Assembly (NCBI RefSeq): GCF_014898055.3
Contig: NW_023604295.1
Coordinates: forward strand, 96,983,591-97,047,590
Direction: 5' to 3'
Origin: Talpa occidentalis
Taxonomy: Eukaryota; Chordata; Mammalia; Eulipotyphla; Talpidae
Length of the DNA: 64,000 bases
Positions within the stretch are counted from its first letter, which is position 1; each line of letters begins with the position of its first letter. The translations under genes and the position numbers were made by a program. The notes under the pieces are model-generated. The model saw only the letters and a program-made list of their open reading frames with translations, did not search any database and was not told the origin of the DNA. This document shows, piece by piece, positions 45,910 through 55,806 of the stretch.

Positions 45910-47330
45910 AACTCTAAATGCAAGTAAAGTAGGTGTGTGTTTAAAGTTCTTGGAAAGAATTTAAATAAAATGGCTATCTTTGAAATGAAATAGTTCAAAA
46001 AAAAAAAAAAAGAAATCAAAGGAAAATGTTAAATAAAGGTTTGAGAGAAGTTATCTTAGGAAAAGAAATTTTATGTTCTTGAATGAATTGTTAATTTTAA
46101 TCTCAGTAGTATGCCTGTGTAACACCAAACTTTAGTTCCTTTTTGCATATGAAAAAATTAAGGGTTCTAAAACTGCTTTCACTAGCTTCCAGTAACAGAT
46201 TAAAGACTGCTAGGTATTCTGAATCTTGGTGCTCTTTAACCCTCAGGGTACCTGAGAAAAATCTTATCCTATCAGCATTGTTGAGCCTTGTCAAAGAAAC
46301 AATCGTATTTTAAAAATCCTTGTCACACTGAGTAATTAAGTATATTATAAACTTCTGTAAATTTGTTAATCCTATGACAACTTCCCTGATATCCAAAATT
46401 CTAAAATAATTAAAGTCTTTGTCCTTAAAGGACTCCTAAGACAACTAACAGAAATGTTTCTGGGTATGTTGCTACCTCATGGGGAGCACTGTCATAAAAT
46501 TTTTTACACCTTCAAAATAAATGTAAACAAATGAGTCATAGGGCAAGGGTTAGCTTCTAGGGTCAGAATAGAATAGGAAAAGCAGATCTTAAAAAAAAAA
46601 AAAAAAGAATATTTAGGGAATACATTCCCTGAGGTACAACTCCAGGTCTGGGAGTCCCATTTTATTTCTGTTCCTTTTCACTTGCTTGTCCTAGCATCAG
46701 TGAAGTTCCTGCTGTGGCTTTGTTAGACACCAACCCATGGTAGTCTAGTGGCAGGGACTCTGCACTGCCACCACAGCCTGGGATCAATTCCTGTCTGGGA
46801 GATTAGACCTGAAAACCTGAAATTATAGTATCACTAATAGAATGTGCTCAAAAATACATAAGACATCTTCAAACCTAGTATGTTCTGGTAGGTTCCTAAC
46901 TGACCCCACTGGTGTTAAAAAAACCCCAAGACTGGTCATAGAAGCAGGGAACATATGATTACCCTAACTCCTTCAGGGCATGCGGAAGACAAATGTTAAG
47001 CCAGCGAATATAAAAAACTGAGGGAAGTTACTCAGCTACAAACAAACCAAAAATTCCTAATTATTTAGGCTTGATTTGTTGAGGCCATAAAAAAGTATAC
47101 TAATTTGGACACAGAGACTAAAAAAACAAAACAAAACAAGGCATTCTAACAGCTCATTTCATTAGCCAGTCTTGCCTTTCCATCAGGCACAAATTCCAGA
47201 AACTAAAGGGCCTCACACCCTTTTTCCCCACATATTTGGACATGGCCTTCAAGGCCTACAATAATTTTTAGTCCTGCCTTCCTGCCTATTCTTCTGTTAG
47301 GATGACACTATAAACAAATTCCAAACTAGC
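45910..47330. other. AT-rich sequence, probably old ERV interior
   Basis: Precedes the integrase relic in the same orientation. No catalytic motif recognised. A tRNA-like segment is embedded at 46734-46802. Confidence 0.35.
46734..46802 (+). pseudogene. tRNA-like sequence (Glu/Gly-like), decayed
   Basis: cccatggtagtctagtggca resembles the acceptor and D arm of tRNA-Glu or tRNA-Gly. ggatcaattcc is close to a B box, and tctggga could pair with the 5' end. The anticodon stem is poor, so it is a pseudogene or tRNA-derived fragment. Confidence 0.5.
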
Positions 47331-47339
47331 TGTCTATTG

Positions 47340-47730
47340 GCTCTTCTAGCCACTGATGCAAAAGATAGAAATAATGCAAAAGCCCAGGGACTCAAAAATA
47401 ATGAAATTTGGCAAATGGACATTACTCATTATGACCCTTGGCTTTCTCAAATGCATTCATGTCACTATAGATCTATTCTGGATTAATTCATGCTTCAGCC
47501 CTAACTGGAGAAGCAGTTTATATGTTAAAAGATATCTTTTATCTGCCACTGCAGCTATGGGAACCCCATCACAAATAAAATCAATAATGGGCCGGTTTAC
47601 ATCTCCAAAGCCATTAACTCTTATTATCTTAAAATATTAAACATGTGACTGACATCCCTTGTAATTCTACAGAACAGCTATAGTGAAAAGAGCCAATGGG
47701 CACCTTAAGACACAACTATTAAAATGAAAA
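47340..47730 (+). pseudogene. Decayed betaretrovirus-like integrase fragment
   Basis: Translating across frames gives scattered pieces of the integrase catalytic core, for example a tryptophan-methionine-aspartate box near 47405 (ttggcaaatggacattac), an asparagine-glycine-proline stretch near 47586 and an arginine-alanine-asparagine-glycine stretch near 47690. Stops and frameshifts break it repeatedly; no function is possible. Integrase joins retroviral DNA to the host chromosome. Confidence 0.7.
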
Positions 47731-48481
47731 AAGGGGAATCTAGAGTGAACTTGCCCCCATAGGAACAAATATACAAAACTCTATTTACTTTAAACTTTCT
47801 TAAATTGAAATTCCTCCAAGCTAACAGTTACTGAGGAACATTTAATTTAAACCTAACTCTTCTGGCCTTGCGGCAGTAGAACAACATTTTATCCCAGCAG
47901 AACTAGGCCCTAGGCCCTTCATCTTGTATTGCCACCCTTGCAAGGACCAACTTGGCTGGGACCTGTAGAACTTTTAACATGGGGGAAAGAGTATGTTTGT
48001 TTTGTCACCTACAGGATCACTCTGGGTTCCAGCAAAATCAGTACACCCCTATCATGAACTGGCATCAAACAAGGGCCAATCCTATTCCAGATCTCCAGCA
48101 TAGCAATTCAGCTGCCGCGGGATGCTACCTGGATGAGTCAAAAAGAAAAAAGAGGATCTTTTGGACTGTGCAGTCCTCTGAAATGTCAGAAATGATAACT
48201 CAAACTGATGCAGTGAAACAGGACAGGTCTCTCTTCCTACCTCACCAGATAAGTTCCCTATCTCTTGCATTTAACAAGCCTGTGACAAAACTTTCTTGAT
48301 ATCAAATTTCAGAAACAGTAAACTTTTGATCAGTAAAAAGGAATGGGGTGCCTTAGAAGGACTCTCAATGAATTATTTTCCTTGTTAAAAAATGCTGAAA
48401 TACATTGGGCCAATCTAGAGATATTAAAACTTCATAGAAAAAAAAAGTCATTGAGAAAAAAGTCAAAACTTTTTCAGCATA

Positions 48482-48523
<42 letters not shown>

Positions 48524-49191
48524 CATATATGTGTCACAAATTTGAGTAAAATCCTTGTCTTTTGCTTTATACTATAATTTTAGGTATGATAATTTTCAAG
48601 CTTTTGTTATTTCTAAAGGTTACTTGTTGAGCTTTGTCTTCAGAAAAAATCACAGGACTGATACTACAGATATCTTTTGGAACTGAGAAAACTAGTGAAT
48701 CTTTAGTAAAATTGGATTTATGAAAATTACCAACAAAAGATCAAAACTTACTACCTTGGACAAAACATGCCGGGGAGAACTTATGTAATATTTAAGAACT
48801 TTAAAAAAATATTGGTTTTTAATGTTTTGGTTTTTATCTCTAAAAAGTTTGTCTTTAACCTGGATAATGATCTAGAACAGTGGCAATTTATATCTTTATA
48901 TGAGTGAACTGGAACATTTACTTTTCTCTTTCTTATTCCCAAAAATCTTATAGGCAATATTTGTACTTCTCAGGACAATATGGCTATCTTTGCATAAACT
49001 CAATAGGAAATTTTATTTATTTCTCCTTAAACTAGAAAATTGGAAACATGTTTTATTACAAGGTTTTGATTAAGAGTCTTTTGGGAGTAAAATTTGAGCT
49101 GAGCCAAGAGAGCCTGTCACCTTACAGGGTTCCAAAGACCTCCTTGAAAGGTGAAGCTTGTCTCCATAGGCAGGATTGGAAAAACCCTGGA
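47731..49191 (+). other. Old ERV interior, distal part
   Basis: Continues from the integrase relic. It contains an LTR-D-like piece at 48206-48290, a TA microsatellite at about 48478-48520, and from ~48970 the segment related to the LTR-A provirus interior. No intact frame. Confidence 0.5.
48206..48290 (+). mobile_element. LTR-D 5' fragment
   Basis: tgatgcagtgaaacaggaca, ggtctctcttcctacc, tctcttgcatttaacaag matches 50550-50632. The rest of the LTR is absent here. Confidence 0.65.
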
Positions 49192-49842
49192 TGTGGGTCA
49201 GCTAGACTAAAGCAGCCTATTCTGCCACTAATATTGTTACCTGCAGTTCTGCATTTCTATACAAAGGTCAGAACTGCCCTCCAGAAACCGGTCAATCAGT
49301 TATAAACCTTACAAGGTGCCTTTCAAATCAATCAAGAGCAAAAAGCTTGATCACTCTGGGTAGGCTATGCATCAAGAGGTATGACCAGGAATGCCCGGGG
49401 AGCTGAGGACGGATGCATAAACTTACTCCCGACTCATACATCAGGAGGTATGACCGGGAACGCCTGGGGATAGAAGACCAACGTATGACAAGGGACTCCA
49501 GAAGCTGATCATTGGAATGTCTTGTTGATAAGATTGGAACCATGACCTGGAGTCTGGCATATGGTTTCGATTACAACACTTTATTGTTCAAGAGATAAGA
49601 ATTATCTGGTCAGCAGACTCATGTCCCATCCTTGGCCTGCCCGCACCCCTCCAAGCCCTAGATGACAAAAACACATTCTTTAGTTTCACCCATCTTTTTC
49701 TCCTTGTCCTCCTACCCCACATAATTGCTGTATGATTATTCTACCAATAAAAAGGACAGGATCTTGCTTGCTCAGCAGCATCCTGTATTGTGCAGCCTGC
49801 TCCATGACTCCCATTTATCAATGTGGTGTTACAAATACAACA
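49192..49842 (+). mobile_element. LTR-B solo LTR inside old ERV
   Basis: Begins TGTGGGTCAGC and ends AATACAACA. It contains a poly(A)-type aataaaaaggacagg near 49746. A perfect 6-bp duplication cctgga is at 49186-49191 and 49843-49848. Removing it rejoins retroviral sequence collinear with 44740-44995. 651 bp. Confidence 0.92.
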
Positions 49843-50162
49843 CCTGGAAAAAGCCCTGGGAACCTTGAAAAGAGGAAATCTCAGGGGAAGTTTGGTAATT
49901 CTGAAGCCTGCATGGACTGGATGTTGAAAGCTCACTCTAAGCCCTATGGAATTTTCAACAAAACCAAAGCATTCCACTTGGTTATTCTGCCCTATGAGTT
50001 TATGCAAATAGGGGTAAAATGATTTAAAATTAGATTTAGTTTACTATTTTACAGAATTGGGATGAGGTAGAGAAATATTATGTTTCAGTAACTTATTACA
50101 TTTATCTTTGGTCCACTTCAGTTAGGACTATCCTAAATGTCATCATCTTGAGGAAGGGAGAA
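49843..50162 (+). other. Old ERV interior, continued after LTR-B
   Basis: aaaagccctgggaaccttga, ggaaatctcaggggaagt, tagatttagttt match the LTR-A provirus interior at 44783-44995. Confidence 0.6.
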
Positions 50163-50334
50163 ATGGAACAGGCAGATTGACTGAAATACACTGCTGAGGA
50201 GAACAGCAGGTGAGTCAGGAGAGGTCTGCTGTGCCATGTGGGTTGCTCCCTGGCCAGGGATTGAACTCATGCTGCAGTGGCTGCAGTTTGCATCACAGGT
50301 TGTGTCTTAACCCCTTGCGCCACCAGGGAGGCCC
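50163..50334 (-). mobile_element. SINE subfamily B, antisense, 3'-truncated
   Basis: Contains the tRNA-related head and part of the body (gactgaaatacactgctgag, ccctggccagggattgaact, gcgccaccagggaggccc) but lacks the A/T-rich tail. The truncation replaced or removed its insertion end. Confidence 0.85.
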
Positions 50335-50549
50335 GACTCTGATATGTTGTATACCTTATCGCTGCCACACTGCCTTAACATCATGCTAGGAGCTGTGGCA
50401 TCAGTAAGTGCAGGTTCTTCCATAAGAATCCCCCCCCACTTGCCCCTCCTCCCCCTAGGCCATGACGACTCCATTCAGCAGGAAGTGGTCAGAGGAAACA
50501 GCACCTCTTTCTCCCATAGAAATGTAAGATCATAACTGATAGTGGGGAT
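50335..50549. other. Unassigned, probably retroviral
   Basis: Between the SINE fragment and the LTR-D copy. No motif recognised. Confidence 0.3.
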
Positions 50550-51539
50550 TGATGCAATGAAACAGGACAGGTCTCTCTTCCTGCCCCACCAGACAGGCAT
50601 CCCTGTCTCTTGTATTTAACAAGTTTGGTTTCTTACATTCTAAGGAAAAGGAAGGACAGCCCTAAGAAGATAATAAGGAAGTTACGCAGCAGCAGGTGTT
50701 AACAAAGCCAGCTGGCCCCCACCCGAAATCTCCATATGCTTGCATCAGAAGGACATGCTGACCTTTCCTGTGGGTCTGCTAATCCTAAGTGGCCTGTCCA
50801 GTCACCATTTCTTTTTTAGCTATGGTTCTGCATTCCTGTACAAGGCCAGAGCTGCTGGGTCAATCAGTTATAGAAGTCCAACCCAACAAGGTGCCTTTCA
50901 AATCAATCAAGAGCAGAAAGCTGATCACTCTGGAAAGAGTATGCATCATGCGGTATGACTGGGAACATGGGGTGTGTGTGTGTGTGTGGTGTGTATGTGT
51001 GGACAAAAGCTGATCAGTGGAATGACTTGATAAGGATGGAATGCCATGTCTGGGGGTCTAGGGCTTGATTTCAATCACAATACCAAATTATCAAACAGAT
51101 GAGATGTGCCTGAGGAGCAGACTCAGGACCCCTGAATCTATAGATGACATAGCACATTTTCTAGTTTCACGCCTCCCTTCTCTCTTTGTTCACTTTCCCC
51201 ACACAACTGATGCTGTATGATTATTCTAAGAATAAAAAGGCCAGGCTCTTGCTCTTTCGACAGCATCCTGCATTGAGTAGCCTGCTCCACGACTCCCATT
51301 TATCAGTGTGGTGTTGCTGATGCAACACTTTCTATATCCCCTTTGCAGACCCTTGCCTATCTCCCCTTTTCTTTACTCCTTTGTATAAATATCCCTGCTC
51401 TCTGACAAAGAGCAGGACAGTGGTCTTTCAGATACGAGTCTGCTGCCCTCCTCAGTTTGTCAACATATTAAACTACTTTCCTTTTCCTCAAACTCTGTTT
51501 CCTATTGGCTGAGGAAACTGAGTCCATCATTCAGTATCA
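50550..51539 (+). mobile_element. LTR-D copy, split by an LTR-B
   Basis: Left part 50550-50768 and right part 51328-51539 together align with the antisense copy at 38718-39093. It contains tttgtataaatatccctg and attaaactactttcc. The LTR-B at 50769-51327 inserted into it later. Confidence 0.75.
50769..51327 (+). mobile_element. LTR-B solo LTR inside LTR-D
   Basis: Begins TGTGGGTCTGC and ends GCTGATGCAACA, with aataaaaaggccagg as the polyadenylation region. Flanks ctttcc (50763-50768) and ctttct (51328-51333) are a 6-bp duplication with one change. Aligns with the LTR-B at 49192-49842. Confidence 0.9.
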
Positions 51540-52183
51540 AAACCATTACTGATCAAAAAAAATGATCAAAACTTGATGCCCTGTATCCTGGCTTGGTGAA
51601 CATCAACAAGTGCTCTCGACTCAGCAAACTCAGTTGTGCTGCAGAATACTGTTCTATGTGCATAACTCATTCCTTTAATACAATCCTCTCCTGGGAAGAG
51701 GTTCAAAGGCAACATCATGGGTGTGTTTCATAATAACCTTGGATGTGATGTCATGGACCTCAGAAACAAGCTACAGCAACAATTGGCACAATTATATGAA
51801 ATACAAAATGCCACATTGGTGCATTTATATGACATTTTCTATTGACTGAAGCCACAAAACTGGTTCTCAGGTCTCAATGTTAGAATCTGGATTTGGTTTG
51901 GTATAGGTTTATTATGTTACTTTTTCTCCTAGTTCTAAAAGCCCTGTGCTACTTGTTCCAGAGAACTCTTTGTGCCGAGGCTATGCTGACCTTCCTACAA
52001 CTCTCCCAATACCAGCCATTACCTGCCTCTCAATCAGACTCCTATCTAGGTATCGAGCTTGAATAACAAGAAAGGGGAAGATATGGGATCCTCAGCCCAT
52101 TGTCTTGGTGCCCAGGGTTCCTGTTTGTCAAGTCAAAATGTAGTCAGGCAGGGGGCCTCTCACCTGGGCAAAAGTCCTGGTAT
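51540..52183. other. Unassigned; includes the piece shared with 38678
   Basis: 52103-52141 (ggtgcccagggttcctgttt, gtcaagtcaaaatgtag) matches the sequence beside the antisense LTR-D. No coding motif. Confidence 0.4.
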
Positions 52184-52801
52184 TGTAACAGGGAGGTCCC
52201 CTAGAAAAGGGGAGGGGGGTTCCAGAGTCCCTGCACCACCTAAGGAAGGGGAGCTGAGCAGAGACAAGAGGAGTCAGAGAAGGAGAAAGCAGGATGGAGA
52301 GCCAGAAGGAGACCTGGAGGAGGCATGAGAAGCAGAGAGACATGTGAAGAAACAGCACTTGCTTCTTGGCCTTGGACTGGCTGAAACAGATGTGGTTGAG
52401 AGACACGTGGGGAGGTGAACACTGGCAGCCTTTATCTTGATTTTGTGCCTTCTGTCGTAGATGTGCTGAGCCCCTTTTTCCCCCTTCCTAAGGGTCCCCA
52501 GCAGAAGATGCCTTAGACTTGTGGCAGGCTTTTTGGCCTCAGTAGCCCTGTTTTGTTTGGGCCAACCCTGTTTGGCTGGATATTTACTCACAAGGGGATG
52601 GGTAACTTTGGGTGCTTGATTTCAAAATTATATTCCTCTCCTTTTCTGTATTGCACACTAATTGTATTAAAATTTCTTTCCAGTGAAGGTCTTACGCACT
52701 AGAGTATGTTTTGTCTTAATGCGGTGGATGGCAGAAACTATTTATAGCGGGCAGGTTCGGGAATTCTGGGGTTCCCCCTCTCCTCTCCCTCCCCTGTAAC
52801 A
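52184..52801 (+). mobile_element. LTR-A solo LTR
   Basis: Begins TGTAACAGGGAGG and ends CCCTGTAACA. Perfect 4-bp duplication gtat at 52180-52183 and 52802-52805. 618 bp. Its polyadenylation region reads ttgtattaaaatttctttcc. Confidence 0.93.
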
Positions 52802-53090
52802 GTATGAGGAACATGCTGGGAAACCAGTATCAGCTGAAAACAGCAGGCAGACATGGCCAGATTAGCAAGATCAGCTAGAGTTACCTCACTTGTAAAGATT
52901 AGCAGAAAGTTAGGTAAGAATAGGGATTTTTAGAGGTGGTATACTTTGATTAGCAGGATTATGGAGCCCCCCCCAGACAATAGCCCTGGTCACTTCACCC
53001 TAGCTTATACCAGCCGATGATGCATCCCCACGCATGTACATTCCTCCGTGTACTTGTCCATCTTCTCTGAGCCTGGTTCTAAATAAATAT
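52802..53090. other. Unassigned intronic sequence
   Basis: No repeat or exon recognised. Confidence 0.35.
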
Positions 53091-53095
53091 GAGGG

Positions 53096-53354
53096 GGCCT
53101 CCCTGGCAGTGCAAGGAGTTAAGCACAGCACTATGAAGCTATCCGCAGCCTTTGCAGCACGAGTTCAATCCCTGGCCAGGGAGCTACCCACATGGCGCAG
53201 CAGACCTCTCCTGACTCACCTGCTGTTCCCCTCAGCAGTGTATTTCAGTCAATCTGCCTGTTCTGTTCCCCAGTCTGTCTCTGGTGAATCCTCTCACTGC
53301 CCCCCCATACCTCTGGCCTGTACCCCAGTTCTTGTATGCATAAATAAACAAATA
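53096..53354 (+). mobile_element. SINE subfamily B
   Basis: Head gggcctccctggcagtgcaa, body, tail cagttcttgtatgcataaat without a long poly(A). The flanking similarity (aaataaatatgag versus aaacaaataagag) is a weak duplication. Confidence 0.9.
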
Positions 53355-54932
53355 AGAGACTGCCCATAGATCAGGGCTTCATGTTCTTAGGTGTAAGCCC
53401 CTCTAGGCCTCTCTCACTTGGACTTTGAGTATTCTCTCTTCCTGCGCCACTTCCAGTGCTGCCCCCTGTGAGGCTACCAGAATGGAAAGTATGTCAGAAG
53501 TTACCCTTCCAGGGGCAGAAAATTTAGTCACTGCACAGTCTTTGTTACAAGGCAACCCCGATGTGAAATGGGTTGCTTGACTGTGGGTCCTCAGCTGCAC
53601 ACTAAAAAGGGACTTATAATGAGACTCAAGTGCAGACACACACAAAAAGGTTAATAAAGGGTTTATTTACAAAAAGGGGAAAATGAAGAAGGGAAAAACT
53701 CAGGGAGAAAAAAAAGATAAATTGATGAATGCATCCTACCAGTTCTGCTGAGTTTTTGCATGCTGAAAGCCTGCAAAAAGTCAAGGGCCCCCCAAGGCCC
53801 ACATGTCTGGTGATGTACCAAAGCTGGTTGGTGAACTCCACCCTCAGTTCCCATCAATCCTCCCTTCGGTGGTGATGACATTAGGGATTTGTAGTCCTTG
53901 GTGCCTTCAATCTCTGGTCTGGGGTGGGGGTGGGGTCCATAAAACTTATTTGTAGAGTTTGTTCAGGACATCCTTTCCACCAGCATCCTGACTCCAGAGG
54001 ACTAAGGGAATCCAGTGTGGATCTGAGGCCTCTTCTCTGCTAATACCATGAGGGTCGCCTCTCCCAAAATGCATAGAATTCTTGGAGATGGAAAGAAGCA
54101 GAGTGAAGGACTCTGAGACAAGGGGTGGTGGTGGTGGTGTGAGTCATCAAGGGCTTTATGTATTACACAGAGGAACAAAGCCATGAGAGCTGCCATCTTT
54201 GTGACTCCCTGACCAAGGCTATCCATTCAGAACTGCTCAGTTGGCATCTGAGAAAAGTCATTTGAGATTCTGCCTAAATGAGAAAAGAGATTGTGGATAC
54301 CTTTCTCCCTCTGTTTAGGGAGGGTGTTCATCAGGGGGAGAAGGTGTCCCTAAAGGACAGTGGACAGGGCAGGGCCCTGGGCAGAGTGGCAGTTCTCCCT
54401 GAGAGGAAGCATGGCTGATGGACCCATGAGTTAGTCTTTAACAGTAGAATTAGAGTGCTGACAAAGCTCAATGATTTTGCTCATTAAGATGACTGGTCTG
54501 GACTGGACTGACCATTTTCCAATTAACTCCTTGACACTTGGCTATAATAATGATTGAACTAACCCATTTAACTCCAGTGTGGCTGAAAGAGCAGATGCAA
54601 GTAAACTGACTGCATCATTCTAACATTCTTCTCACCCAGAATAAAGGATTTATTCACTGGTAACTTCTAGGAGCTTTACAATCCTACAAAAACAGATTGG
54701 ACTTGACAGGCAAGGGCTTTGGCCCAAGATAAATTGGAACATTTGGCTCAAAAGCATTTGTTCTGGGGAATGTGGGGCTGTGAGGCCCTCTCCTTCATGT
54801 GGGAGGGAGAAAGACCACCAGCAATGCCAGAGGCCTGGATCAGGGGAACCCTGACCCCTTCACACCAGCCCCTCCTTCTGGGCATGATGAGGGGCTGCTG
54901 AGGACCAGATACCACTCCCACTCTGCCCACCG
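53355..54932. other. Unassigned intronic sequence
   Basis: Short TGG run at about 54124-54138. No exon or repeat family recognised. Confidence 0.35.
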
Positions 54933-54950
54933 CTGGAATCTGGCATTCTT

Positions 54951-55248
54951 TTTTTTTTTTTTTTTTAAGATTTATTTATTTATTTATTTATACAAGCACT
55001 GGGTACAGTCAGAAGCGCGGGAGGGTGAGAGAATTCACCAGAGCCAGAGCGGGGAGCAGAGCAGGCAGAACCACCGAAGTACACTGCTGAGGGGAGCAGC
55101 GGGTGGCAGGAGAGGTCTGCGCGCCATGTGGGACCCTCCTCCAGTGGCCGGGGAGCAGCCGGGGAGCAGCTGGGGATCAAACCGGCGCTGCAGAGGCTGC
55201 AGGTTACTTCGCAACCCAGCGCTCAACCACTGCGCCACCGGGGAGGCC
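54951..55248 (-). mobile_element. SINE subfamily A, antisense, two extra units
   Basis: T-run, aagatttatttatttattta, body, then ggccggggagcagccggg, gagcagctggggatcaaacc (two copies of the 11-12-bp extra unit). Duplication ctggaatctggcattctt (54933-54950) versus ctggagtctggcattctt (55249-55266), one mismatch in 18. Confidence 0.95.
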
Positions 55249-55533
55249 CTGGAGTCTGGCATTCTTTATGGTGGGGCAGAACTAGGATGCTAATGGGAAG
55301 TGCTTATAAAGGACAAGGGGTCCGCATTTAGGAATACCCAAACTTCTCAAACAGACTTGTTATGGTGTGTTTTCCCTGTATTGAAGTAACTGTGTGGGTT
55401 TGGTCTTTTTTTTTTTTTTTTTTTTAAATCAGTACTCTCAAACAGGTGACCCGATGATAAAGGGTCCTGCAGAACATTTCTGTTTGATGTGATGATACAC
55501 GTTTTTAAATAAGACAATATTGAAAACTAGAAG

Positions 55534-55796
55534 GGGGCCTCCCTGGTGATGCCAGGGGATAAGATACAGCACTATCCGCAGCCACTGCAGCACGAGTTCG
55601 ATCCCCCGCCAGCCAGGGAGCTACCCACATAGCGCAGCAGACCTCTCCTGTCTCGCCCGCTGCTCCCCTCAGCAGTGTATTTCAGTCAGTCTGCCTGTTC
55701 AGCTCCCCACTCTGTCTCTGGTGAATCCTCTCACCCCCACACCTCTGGCCTGTACTCCAGTTCTTGTATGCATAAATAAATACATCTTACAAAAAA
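55534..55796 (+). mobile_element. SINE subfamily B
   Basis: Head gggcctccctggtgatgcca, B box gttcgatcccc, tail ttcttgtatgcataaataaa, tacatcttac, poly(A). Duplication aaactagaag (55524-55533) versus aaattagaag (55797-55806). Confidence 0.93.
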
Positions 55797-55806
55797 AAAT
55801 TAGAAG

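Noticed and set aside
49192..51327. The two LTR-B copies as ends of one provirus
   Set aside because: Each has its own 6-bp duplication (cctgga; ctttcc/ctttct), and the DNA between them is older retroviral sequence plus a SINE and an LTR-D.
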